Positions 8,358-15,705 of a stretch of DNA of 16,009 bases are shown in pieces. How positions within the stretch are numbered: position 1 is the stretch's first letter; every line of letters starts with the position of its first letter. The notes under the pieces were generated by a model. The model saw only the letters and a list, made by a program, of their open reading frames with translations. It ran no database searches and had not been told where the DNA came from. Source of the stretch: Bacteroidales bacterium (GTDB taxonomy: Bacteria; Bacteroidota; Bacteroidia; Bacteroidales; VadinHA17). The stretch lies in assembly GCA_015486475.1 (NCBI GenBank), contig WFRO01000530.1:1-16009 (forward strand). The letters are read 5' to 3'. A program made the translations under genes and the position numbers.

Positions 8358-8482
8358 GAAGTAGGGAGCGATGAAGAGATGAAGAGATAAGGCGATAATG
8401 CGATAATGCGAAATCAACTCCAAACTCTAGGCACTCCACACTCCAAACTATTAAGGCAAAAGGCAAAAGGCAAAAGGCAAAA
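8324..8482 (+). repeat. Purine-rich arrays overlapping the end of the MscS-type gene
   Basis: Positions 8324-8350, still coding, are AAGAGTGGA/AAGAGTGGG/AAAAGTAAG units. Positions 8370-8409 are five octamers: GATGAAGA twice, GATAAGGC, GATAATGC twice. A shorter version lies at 15222-15254 and inverted relatives at 4001-4048. Positions 8420-8454 are ACTCCAA/ACTCTAG/ACACTCC words. Positions 8455-8482 are four exact GGCAAAA heptamers, inverted as TTTTGCC at 15667-15702. Nothing gene-like was seen. Confidence 0.8.
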
Positions 8483-8501
8483 GGAAGCTCCCCGTCAGAA
8501 T

Positions 8502-8710
8502 GGACATTCGTCCCTGCCCGAATGAATTCGTTCAGGCGGGCGGGCAGTACCCAGTACCTTACTACTTAATTTCGCGACCGAAGGGAGCTAATTTCCACAT
8601 AATTTCGTCCCGACGCAGTCGGGGCTAATTTCGGCTGCGTAGCAGCCTAATAACTTTTAACTTTAGTGCACTTTTAACTTTTAACTTCTTTTCAACTCCA
8701 CACTTATTAC
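8502..8710. repeat. String of small hairpins separated by TAATTTCG words
   Basis: TAATTTCG or TAATTTCC occurs at 8567, 8589, 8600 and 8626, and short inverted repeats sit between or after these words. CCCGAC/GTCGGG with loop GCA spans 8609-8623; GGCTGC/GCAGCC with loop GTA spans 8633-8647. An imperfect GAATGAATTCGTTC palindrome lies at 8520-8533. A TTTTAAC-type heptamer run follows (about 8655-8700). An inverted TAATTTCG-like word occurs at 15304-15312. The convergent gene ends at 8765; no strong terminator was seen for it. Confidence 0.6.
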
Positions 8711-8764
8711 CTGGTCAGTGGTGCATGGAGGCCGGGGAATGTGCCATTTAAAGCTGACCTGACA

Positions 8765-9931
8765 CTATCCCAGCGCTTTTCGCAGCACTTCCAGCAGCTC
8801 TTCCGTCTCCTCGATCCCTACTGACATGCGGATCAGGCCCGGTCCGGGGTATTTCTCACCCCATATTGCCTCCACGGGCAGGAGGGTGGTCTCGGTGTTT
8901 CCGAGGGTGGGCATAAGGGTAATGGCTTCCGACACTTTTTTAACGAAACGGTCCAGGTTCTCTGTTTTCTCCGCTTCATTACTGCCGGCCATGTCAAAGG
9001 TGACCATACCGCCGAAGCCTTTGTCTCCGAAGAGGCTCACTGCCTCGGCATGCGTGGGATGTTTTTCCAGGCCGGGATAATACACTTTTTCCACCGCGGG
9101 GTGTTTCTCCAGCAGCTGCGCCACCTGCAGGGCGTTGTGGCAGTGCCGTTCCATGCGTACGGAGAAAGTAAGCATCTGGTCGCCCAGGCGTGCCGCCTCC
9201 TCGGGCGCCAGCATGTGGCCTGTCAGCTTGCGGTAGACGTTCACCTCGCCGGCCAAAGCGGTATCGTTGCCACAGATCACGCCGGCCAGCAGGTTGCCGT
9301 GGCCCGACAGGTACTTGGTGGCGCTGTGCACCACCAGGTCGGCCCCGTCGTCGAGGGGTTTCCAGAGATATGGCGTGGCAAAGGTGTTGTCGATGATCAC
9401 GGCGCTGCCCGCCTCTCTGGCCAGGCGTATCACCTCACGGCCGTCAGCCACCGTCAGCATGGGGTTGGAGACCGCCTCGAAATAAAGCAGGGAAGGGTGC
9501 AGCTCATCCAGAAGGCGGCGCAGCTGCTGCAGATCGTAATGATCTTTCGCGCCGGTGAACCAGTGTATATCCAGTCCGCGGCGGCGCACCAGCACCTCGT
9601 TGATGAATGTGTAGGTGCCTCCGTAGATCTCGCTGAAGAAAAGCCAGGGCCGCTGCCGGCCGGCCTCCTGGAAAACAGAGAGCGCCGTATCGATGGCTGC
9701 CATGCCCGACTGGGTGAGGAAAGCCCAGGCCGAGCCTTCCAGCTCTGCCAGCTGCTCCTCGACAGCCATCACGGTAGGGTTGCGGTAGCGTGTATAGATA
9801 AAATCATGGATATGCAGCGGGTCCCTGCTGTCGGCATCGAAGGCGGACTCCGTCGTATCCGCATCCCGCAGGTCGAAAGCCGCATCCCGGTATATGGGTA
9901 CATGGCGTGAATTGATCCTGTTCGTTTTCAT
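8765..9931 (-). CDS. PLP-dependent Cys/Met-metabolism enzyme (cystathionine gamma-synthase / methionine gamma-lyase family)
   Basis: From the Met codon at 9931 this is 388 residues, normal for the family. The Schiff-base lysine is K206 in VHSATKYLSGHGNLL; the aspartate pairing with the PLP ring is D181 in VIIDNTFATP. Y46 and R48 in YTRYRNPT match the phosphate-binding residues supplied by the neighbouring subunit. Y103 in EIYGGTY is the general tyrosine, and R368 in LIRMSVGIE binds the substrate carboxylate. The reaction could be gamma-synthase, gamma/beta-lyase or O-acetylhomoserine sulfhydrylase. The position that is Cys in methionine gamma-lyase (YGCT) is Gly here, which argues mildly against that activity. 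The frame opens upstream to 10039, but those residues lie over a direct repeat and look non-coding, while MKTNRINSRHVPIYRDAAF is a typical start. It is convergent with the channel gene and divergent from the NifX-like gene. Confidence 0.9.
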   Translation of the reverse strand: MKTNRINSRHVPIYRDAAFDLRDADTTESAFDADSRDPLHIHDFIYTRYRNPTVMAVEEQLAELEGSAWAFLTQSGMAAIDTALSVFQEAGRQRPWLFFSEIYGGTYTFINEVLVRRRGLDIHWFTGAKDHYDLQQLRRLLDELHPSLLYFEAVSNPMLTVADGREVIRLAREAGSAVIIDNTFATPYLWKPLDDGADLVVHSATKYLSGHGNLLAGVICGNDTALAGEVNVYRKLTGHMLAPEEAARLGDQMLTFSVRMERHCHNALQVAQLLEKHPAVEKVYYPGLEKHPTHAEAVSLFGDKGFGGMVTFDMAGSNEAEKTENLDRFVKKVSEAITLMPTLGNTETTLLPVEAIWGEKYPGPGLIRMSVGIEETEELLEVLRKALG

Positions 9932-9970
9932 AAGGCCGGTATTTTGTTCATTCGGGGAGGTAAAAATATG

Positions 9971-10154
9971 AAATTTAAACCCAAAATCAGCAATAGAAAA
10001 ATAAAATATGATCGCTTTTGCCGGGGACATTATTTTCACAATTAACTCATTCTGAAACGTAGAATTGACTAAGACCCTTCGTATTTTTACGAAATACGAA
10101 GAATGAAATATGGACCTGCATCAGAAATATAAACCCAAAATCAGCAATAGGAAA
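9971..10154. repeat. Direct repeat pair upstream of the PLP enzyme gene
   Basis: The 30-bp copies at 9971-10000 and 10125-10154 match at 28 of 30 positions and share the exact stretch TAAACCC-AAAATCAGCAATAG. They sit 154 bp apart in the divergent intergenic region (9932-10356). The AAATCAGCAAT part resembles the AATCAGC heptamer family, so this may be an offshoot of it rather than an operator. Confidence 0.75.
10077..10101. promoter_or_regulatory. Perfect 10-bp inverted repeat between divergent genes
   Basis: CTTCGTATTT (10077-10086) and AAATACGAAG (10092-10101) are exact complements around TTACG. There is no T-run on either strand, so a terminator is unlikely. Its place between divergent genes would suit a dimeric regulator site; this is inference only. 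Confidence 0.45.
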
Positions 10155-10188
10155 TCGCAAGCGCATTTCATTGCTGATCGGTATCAAC

Positions 10189-10280
10189 CCCAGCTAACCC
10201 ATTAGTTCAGCTGATCTTTAGCTTCCTTGTGCGATAGCTGGGATAAAAACATGTGAATATGCCCGATCGGGCGTCTCTAC
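10189..10280. repeat. Inverted repeat and a GCCCGATCGGGC-GTCTCTAC element
   Basis: CCCAGCTA (10189-10196) and TAGCTGGG (10235-10242) are exact complements 38 nt apart. Next, GCCCGATCGGGC (10261-10272) is a perfect 12-bp palindrome directly followed by GTCTCTAC (10273-10280). That octamer is the constant right flank of the elements at 3680-3732 and 15525-15578. Confidence 0.6.
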
Positions 10281-10297
10281 ATTTCCATGAAAGATCA

Positions 10298-10328
10298 TTG
10301 TTTATCTCCCCGGGATTTTGCAAGTTTG
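10298..10328 (+). promoter_or_regulatory. Probable promoter of the NifX-like / hybrid regulator operon
   Basis: TTG (10298-10300), a 20-nt spacer and CAAGTTTG (10321-10328), one base off TAnnTTTG with the same T-to-C change as the promoter at 4110-4140. The predicted start near 10335 gives a leader of about 22 nt to the ATG at 10357, and rules against the in-frame ATG at 10318. Confidence 0.5.
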
Positions 10329-10356
10329 CAGACCGGAATTAAAAACTCATATCTCA

Positions 10357-10776
10357 ATGAAAATAGCCATTGTCACCACGGATGGAGAGACGGTAAGTCA
10401 GCATTTTGGCCGTTCTCCTTATTATAAGATCTACACTTTTGAAGAGGGTGATCCAATAGCTGTGGAGATGCGGCAGCGGGGTACCGGTCATTTCGATCCC
10501 CGCCAGCGTCAGGAAGAAACGCATCACGACGGTCATGATCATGAAGCGGAGGGGCACGGTTACGGTGCGGAAGCACGTGACAAGCATACCTCGATGGCAG
10601 CGGAGCTGGCCGACTGCGATGTGCTGGTGGCCGGCGGCATGGGCCGAGGCGCCTACGAGAGCTTCCGCCAGGCCGGGCTGGAGGTGATCCTCACCCGGCT
10701 GCGGGAGATCAACGACGTCATAAACGCCTATACAGAAGGTACCCTGGAAAACCTGGCCGACGAACGAACCCATTGA
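10357..10776 (+). CDS. NifX/NifB-type (dinitrogenase iron-molybdenum cofactor domain) protein with His-rich insert
   Basis: This 139-residue protein matches the small ribonuclease-H-like fold of the NifX/NifY/NafY and NifB C-terminal domain family. It starts MKIAIVTTDGETVSQHFGRSPYYKIY (H16 and F17 in the typical SxHFG motif) and ends with DVLVAGGMGRGAYESFRQAGLEVI. Relatives bind metal-sulfur clusters or cofactor precursors. Between the halves, residues 56-77 are rich in His (H56, H57, H60, H62, H67, H77) and Asp/Glu, suggesting metal binding; C87 is the only Cys I see. No nitrogenase genes are nearby, so a nitrogen-fixation role is not supported. Stand-alone relatives are common in anaerobes and mostly uncharacterised. 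Its stop TGA overlaps the start of the hybrid regulator, implying coupled translation. Start choice: ATG at 10357, because the family begins exactly there. Confidence 0.9.
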   Translation: MKIAIVTTDGETVSQHFGRSPYYKIYTFEEGDPIAVEMRQRGTGHFDPRQRQEETHHDGHDHEAEGHGYGAEARDKHTSMAAELADCDVLVAGGMGRGAYESFRQAGLEVILTRLREINDVINAYTEGTLENLADERTH

Positions 10777-13700
10777 TAAAACCCTGTTCAGCATTGAGAA
10801 CTTACCTGTCAGCTCTTCTGGTATTGATCTCTGTGACCGCCCTGCCGGCCCCGTCACAGAGCCCTGTATTGTTCCAGGGTCTTCCCCCCGGCATACAGTT
10901 GTCACAATCGACCGTCAACGCCATCATCCGGGACAGCACGGGTTTTATCTGGTTCGGCACGGAAGACGGTCTCGACAGGTACGACGGCTACCGCATAAAA
11001 GCCTATAAGCAGCAGTTCGGCGACCCTCACAGCATCAGTAACAGCTCGGTATGGACCCTCTTTGTGGACTCGCACGGCAGGATGTGGATCGGTACGTTCA
11101 ACGGTCTGAATCTCTTTGATGATCATAATGACACTTTCACCTCATGGACGCATGACCCCGACAACCCCCGTTCTCTGAGCAACAACTACATACGGGCCAT
11201 CACCGAAGACAATGAACATAATCTCTGGATCGGCACCGTCTACGGGCTGAACCGTTTTAACAGCAAGGACTCCACTTTCACCCGTTTCCTGCATGACCCT
11301 GGCAGCGGCAGCCACACCATCAGCAACAATATGATCTTCGGACTGGTGGTCGATCACCTGGGCAAGCTGTGGATCGCCACCTCCATGGGGCTGGATATAT
11401 ACAACGAGACCGACGGCACTTTCACCCATTATTCCCTGGTGAGGAACGGGCTGATCCATCCCATGACCTCCCTGTATGAAGACCGTCACGGCAGGATCTG
11501 GGCAGGAAGCATAAGCGGGCTTTACCGTTTTGACCGGAAAACAGAATCTTTCCTACACGTAGATATGAAAAAGTATCTGCCGGGACAGGGCCCTCAGATC
11601 ACGACCATCCGGGAGGATCCGGCAGGAGCTCTGTGGGTGGGTACTGCGAATGAAGGCCTGATCAAATATGATCCGGAAAACGGAGGAATACAGCTGTTCC
11701 GGCATGAGTTTTATAATGAGAAGTCTCTCAGCGATAACAGCATACGCAGTATTTTTGTTCAGGACAACGGTTTTATCTGGATAGGCACCGCCAATGGCGG
11801 GGTAAGTGTGGTCAATCCTGTGATCAACCGTTTTCATCACACGAAGATCCCTCTTACCGACCGCGATCCCCTGCCCCTGAACCAGATCAAAAGCTTTGCC
11901 CAGGACAAAACAACGGGGAACATTTACATCGGCTCTATCCAGGGGATATCGCTCTTTAACCCGCGCACCTTTACCTTTCTGGGGGTATCCCCTCCGCTGA
12001 AGAAGACCATGGACAACAAGATGGCTCTCTCGCTGTACAGTTCTGACGACGGTACGTTGTGGATCGGTTCCGGAGATGGACTTTATGCCTGGCAGGCCCG
12101 CACAGGCCGGCTTCATCATTTCCGGAACGAACCGGGAGCACCGGGCACGGCGGTCATCTCCCTGTATGAGGACCGTCACGGCATCCTCTGGATGGGCACC
12201 ACCAACCAGGGGCTGATCAGTTACGATCCTGCCAACGGCAGGTTCAGCTATCATCCCAACCACTCCCCCGGCACCCAACCCGGCAGCGAACGCATCTTCG
12301 CCATCCTTGAAGACCGGCAGGGTAAAATATGGGCGGCTACCGCCGGCGACGGCATCAACCGGTTCGATCCCGCCACCGGGACGTTCTCCAGTTACCGTTC
12401 TCTGACTGTCGATACGACCACTTTTTATTTTAACTACACCCTCTCCCTGCTGGAAGACCACAAAGGGAACATCTGGACAGGCACCTACGGCAGCGGCCTC
12501 ATAAAATATGATCCAACCACCCTGTCATTCAGGAAATATTCCCGTCCCGAAGGACTCCCCGACGATGTGATCTATGGGGTGCTCGAAGACCCCCAGGGGC
12601 GCCTGTGGCTCAGCCATAACCAGGGCATCACCTGCTTCAACCCCGAAAACGGAAAGATCATCAACTACGATAAACGGGACGGTCTTCAGGCCAACGAGTT
12701 CAATTCGGGTGCCTATTACCAGACCCGTGACGGTGCGCTGCTCTTCGGCGGGAACAACGGCTTCAATATTTTCCATCCCGACAGCATCACCCTTGCCGGC
12801 ACCACCCCCCGGATCGTCTTTACCACCCTGAAGGTCAGCAACCGGGAGATCCTGCCGGGCAGGAAATACGACAAACATGTCATTCTAAAGGAATCCATAT
12901 ACAAGGCCCGCCGGATCTTTCTCAAATACTCGGACCGCGATGTGTACCTGGAGTTTGCCTCACTGGACTATGCTATCCCGGGCAAAAACCTCTATAAATA
13001 CAGATTATCAGGTAAGGATACCACCTGGATCGATCTGGGGAACAACAACAGCATACGGTTCGATCAGTTGCCCTCCGGCACCATGACCCTGGAAGTAAAA
13101 GGATCCAATTATGATGGTATGTGGGGCAATAACCGGGCCTCCCTCATCTTCCTCGTCACGCCGCCTTTCTACCAGACCTGGTGGTTCAGAGCGCTGATCA
13201 TTTTCCTCATCCTGCTCCTCGCCTATTTGTTGTATGTGATACGTACCAGCCAGTTGCGTAAACAGAAAGAAGAGCTGCAGATGCTCATACGCAACAAAAC
13301 AAGAGAGATCACCCATCAGCGGGATGTGCTCTCTGCCAAGAACACAGAACTGGAGAACATGAACCGGCAGATACGCAAGGAGCGTGATAGAATGGAGAAG
13401 ATGGTGCTGGCGGTCGAAGAGGCAAACCAGATGAAACTGCAGTTCTTCACCAACATCTCCCACGAGTTCAGGACACCCCTCACCCTGATCCTCAACCTCA
13501 TAGAAAAGTTCAGGTCGGAGAGTGACAACTACCGCCGTGCGGAACGGCAGCAGGATTACAAGCTGATCGAAAAGAATGCCCAGAAACTGCTGAAACTGAT
13601 CGACAAGCTGATGCAATTCAGAAAATATTCCACCGGGCAGGCCCTGCTGAAGATCGAGGAGACCGACCTGGTGCCTTTCATCCGGAGCCAGGCCACCGTG

Positions 13701-15068
13701 TTCACCCATCTGGCCGACAAGAAGAATATCGATTACCGTTTTGAGTCGCTGTATGAGAGTATCCTGCTCTGGTTCGACCCCGACCAGATGGAGGAGGTGA
13801 TCACCAACCTGCTCTCCAATGCTTTCAAGTACACGCCCGAAGGCGGGACCATCCGTGTCGTCACAGGCTATGCCAACGATCCGGACATCCTCCCCCTGAC
13901 CTCCGCCGAGACGGACCAGCCCGGAGAATATGCCTATTTCATGGTGAAAGATACGGGTGTGGGCATACCGCAGGATAAGCTCAGGAAGGTGTTTGAACGT
14001 TTCTACCAGATCAACGACCCCATGCATAACAAAGAGGCAGGCATCGGGATCGGCCTGAACCTGGCGGAGAAGGTCGTAACGCTGCACGGAGGGAAGATCT
14101 TCGTACGCAGCACACCGGGGAAAGGATCTTCCTTCGTGGTTCTGCTGAGGAAAGGCAGGAAACATCTGGAAGACACCTCAGAGATACGGCCGGATCATTA
14201 TGTTTCCGGCGACCTTGCGGCTGTGGAAGAAGAGAGCCCGGTCACTTCCGGCGAAGAGGAACAGAACGACGGGAACAGGGTCCTGGAAAAACTGAGCCGC
14301 AACAAGCTGCCGGAGATCCTGGTGATCGAGGACAACAAAGACCTGCGCAATTTCATCGTCAAAGGACTGGAGAACGAGTACAATGTGCTGGAGGCAGAGA
14401 CCGGCGAGGAGGCGCTGAAGATCATCGAGGAGGCCAGCCCCGAGATCGTCATCTGTGATGTGCTGCTGCCGGGAGAGATGAACGGCTTCGATATCACCGA
14501 ACACCTCAAGAAAAACCTGGAGACCAGTCATATCCCCGTGATCATGCTGACCGCCCTCAACAGTCAGGACCAGAAGATCCTGGGCCTCGAAAAGGGAGCC
14601 GATATATACATCACCAAGCCTTTTGTCTTCCGCGAGCTCAAAGCCCACGTAAAAAGCCTTATACAGTTACGGGAATCATTCAAGAAAAAGTTCAGGGATT
14701 ATACTTTCTGGGCCGAGCGCGAGCTGGAGATCTCCAGCAACGATGAGACCTTCATCCAGCGGGTGATACGTATCGTCGAGACCAACATGTCCGATCCCTC
14801 CTTCGATGTGAACGCCCTCAGCGAGGCGGTCAATATGAGCCAGACCCGTCTGTACCGCAAGCTGAAATCCCTCACAGGCATGACCATCAAGGAATTCATC
14901 CAGGGCCTGCGCATCCGCAAAGCTGCAGCCCTGCTCCTCTCCAGAGAAGACAAGAACATCTCCGAGATCGCCTACGAGATCGGGTTCAATGATCCCAACT
15001 ATTTCGGAAAAGTCTTCAAAGCCATGTACGGCATGTCCCCCTCGGAGTATATCAAGAAGAACAGTTGA
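10773..15068 (+). CDS. Hybrid two-component system: propeller sensor, histidine kinase, receiver, AraC regulator
   Basis: This 1431-residue one-protein signalling system has a signal peptide (about 1-30). The periplasmic part has 14 Reg_prop-type repeats (about 46-673; for example GRMWIGTFNGLNLF), enough for two seven-bladed propellers, then a Y_Y_Y domain (about 740-800). One transmembrane helix spans about 803-825 and a coiled coil about 827-885. HisKA has H897 in NISHEFRTPL; the ATPase domain has N1012 and N1016, D1060 in DTGVGIP and G1090-G1094. The receiver has E1186/D1187, phosphoacceptor D1229 and K1282. The C-terminal AraC-type HTH spans about 1335-1431. All key residues are present. 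Family members sense oligosaccharides and activate polysaccharide-use loci. The start is a TTG, the only sensible one: no ATG lies near the signal peptide, and TTGA overlaps the upstream stop by 4 nt. The stop codon lies inside an AGTTGAAG repeat. Confidence 0.95.
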   Translation: MIKPCSALRTYLSALLVLISVTALPAPSQSPVLFQGLPPGIQLSQSTVNAIIRDSTGFIWFGTEDGLDRYDGYRIKAYKQQFGDPHSISNSSVWTLFVDSHGRMWIGTFNGLNLFDDHNDTFTSWTHDPDNPRSLSNNYIRAITEDNEHNLWIGTVYGLNRFNSKDSTFTRFLHDPGSGSHTISNNMIFGLVVDHLGKLWIATSMGLDIYNETDGTFTHYSLVRNGLIHPMTSLYEDRHGRIWAGSISGLYRFDRKTESFLHVDMKKYLPGQGPQITTIREDPAGALWVGTANEGLIKYDPENGGIQLFRHEFYNEKSLSDNSIRSIFVQDNGFIWIGTANGGVSVVNPVINRFHHTKIPLTDRDPLPLNQIKSFAQDKTTGNIYIGSIQGISLFNPRTFTFLGVSPPLKKTMDNKMALSLYSSDDGTLWIGSGDGLYAWQARTGRLHHFRNEPGAPGTAVISLYEDRHGILWMGTTNQGLISYDPANGRFSYHPNHSPGTQPGSERIFAILEDRQGKIWAATAGDGINRFDPATGTFSSYRSLTVDTTTFYFNYTLSLLEDHKGNIWTGTYGSGLIKYDPTTLSFRKYSRPEGLPDDVIYGVLEDPQGRLWLSHNQGITCFNPENGKIINYDKRDGLQANEFNSGAYYQTRDGALLFGGNNGFNIFHPDSITLAGTTPRIVFTTLKVSNREILPGRKYDKHVILKESIYKARRIFLKYSDRDVYLEFASLDYAIPGKNLYKYRLSGKDTTWIDLGNNNSIRFDQLPSGTMTLEVKGSNYDGMWGNNRASLIFLVTPPFYQTWWFRALIIFLILLLAYLLYVIRTSQLRKQKEELQMLIRNKTREITHQRDVLSAKNTELENMNRQIRKERDRMEKMVLAVEEANQMKLQFFTNISHEFRTPLTLILNLIEKFRSESDNYRRAERQQDYKLIEKNAQKLLKLIDKLMQFRKYSTGQALLKIEETDLVPFIRSQATVFTHLADKKNIDYRFESLYESILLWFDPDQMEEVITNLLSNAFKYTPEGGTIRVVTGYANDPDILPLTSAETDQPGEYAYFMVKDTGVGIPQDKLRKVFERFYQINDPMHNKEAGIGIGLNLAEKVVTLHGGKIFVRSTPGKGSSFVVLLRKGRKHLEDTSEIRPDHYVSGDLAAVEEESPVTSGEEEQNDGNRVLEKLSRNKLPEILVIEDNKDLRNFIVKGLENEYNVLEAETGEEALKIIEEASPEIVICDVLLPGEMNGFDITEHLKKNLETSHIPVIMLTALNSQDQKILGLEKGADIYITKPFVFRELKAHVKSLIQLRESFKKKFRDYTFWAERELEISSNDETFIQRVIRIVETNMSDPSFDVNALSEAVNMSQTRLYRKLKSLTGMTIKEFIQGLRIRKAAALLLSREDKNISEIAYEIGFNDPNYFGKVFKAMYGMSPSEYIKKNS

Positions 15069-15254
15069 AGAGTTGAAAAGTTGAAAAGTTGAAGAGTGGG
15101 AAGAGTAAGCGATGTCCTTCGATATGCCTGCGGCTACTCAGGAACCGTCCTTCGATATGCTTGCGGCTACTCAGGAACCGGCAATGAGCTCCGCCTTCGC
15201 CGGAGGCTACGGCGGACAAAGGATGAAGAGATGAAGCGATAATGCGATAATGCG
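15063..15254 (+). repeat. Purine-rich octamer arrays and inverted 33-bp repeats after the hybrid regulator
   Basis: Positions 15063-15094 are four octamers AGTTGAAG, AGTTGAAA, AGTTGAAA, AGTTGAAG; the stop TGA (15066-15068) is inside the first. Then GAAGAGTGGGAAGAGTAAG (15091-15109) resembles the coding end of the MscS-type gene. Positions 15114-15179 hold two tandem inverted copies of the 33-bp repeat. Positions 15194-15210 are CCTTCG, core CCGGAGG, CTAC (GTAG element, minus strand). Positions 15222-15254 are GATGAAGA/GATGAAGC/GATAATGC octamers. Confidence 0.85.
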
Positions 15255-15303
15255 TGAATGCTTTTCCTGCCGAAGTATCTGTCGGAACGAAGGCTGGACG
15301 CTC

Positions 15304-15578
15304 ACGAAATTAGGTAGTAATTAATAGAGACGCACGGCCGTGCTTCTTTACACGTATTTTCATATCATTCCTTTCCTTGCCCGCCGTAGCCGGTTCCTGA
15401 GTAGCCGCAGGCGTATCGAAGGACTGCGTGAAGTCTCCCATTCAAAAATCAGCATTCAAAAATATTTCCTTTCATCGCATTATCACTCCTTGACCCAATG
15501 GTCCATGCATAATTTCATAATACAGGGGTTGATACATCATATAATCAAGACGCGCAGAATGCGCGTCTCTACAGTGCT
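15304..15578. repeat. GACGC-palindrome elements and a forward 33-bp repeat
   Basis: Positions 15327-15343 hold GAGAC followed by the perfect palindrome GCACGGCCGTGC, with a degenerate CTTTAC right flank. Positions 15392-15424 are a forward copy of the 33-bp repeat that runs into GCGTGAAGTCTCCCATTC, matching the block at 499-516. Positions 15473-15486 (CATCGCATTATCAC) are complementary to GATAATGCGATR octamers at 15222-15254. Positions 15525-15578 are the second long copy of the element at 3680-3732. No credible gene was found; the open frame at 15340-15618 is repeat-derived. Confidence 0.75.
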
Positions 15579-15584
15579 TTGGCT

Positions 15585-15702
15585 CCCTACTCCTTACTCC
15601 TTCACTCCTTACTCTTAACTTTTTCCACTCTTCATACTCTTTGACCCTTCGACATTCGACTTTTGACCTTCCTTTTGCCTTTTGCCTTTATACTTTTGCC
15701 TT
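15585..15702 (+). repeat. Pyrimidine-rich arrays with nine exact 7-bp steps
   Basis: Positions 15585-15639 are CTTACTCCTTCACTCC/CTTTTTCCACTCTTCA words, complementary to the purine arrays at 15063-15109. Positions 15640-15702 divide exactly into nine heptamers: TTTGACC, CTTCGAC, ATTCGAC, TTTTGAC, CTTCCTT, TTGCCTT, TTGCCTT, TATACTT, TTGCCTT. Confidence 0.75.
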
Positions 15703-15705
15703 CGT

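Noticed and set aside
8713..8760. Terminator for the PLP enzyme from GGTCAG/CTGACC
   Set aside because: Only a 6-bp stem with a loop of about 36 nt and no T-run on the minus strand.
9050..9910. 286-codon plus-strand open frame
   Set aside because: Antisense shadow of the PLP enzyme, which has all active-site residues on the minus strand.
9932..10039. Upstream start for the PLP enzyme
   Set aside because: The added 36 residues cover a direct repeat and lack family similarity; the family-like N-terminus starts at 9931.
10357..10776. Evidence of a nitrogen-fixation locus
   Set aside because: Only a NifX/NifB-type domain is present; no nifHDK, nifEN or radical-SAM NifB gene is in the window, and such stand-alone proteins are common.
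13008..14165. 385-codon minus-strand open frame
   Set aside because: Shadow of the kinase domains, whose catalytic motifs are intact on the plus strand.
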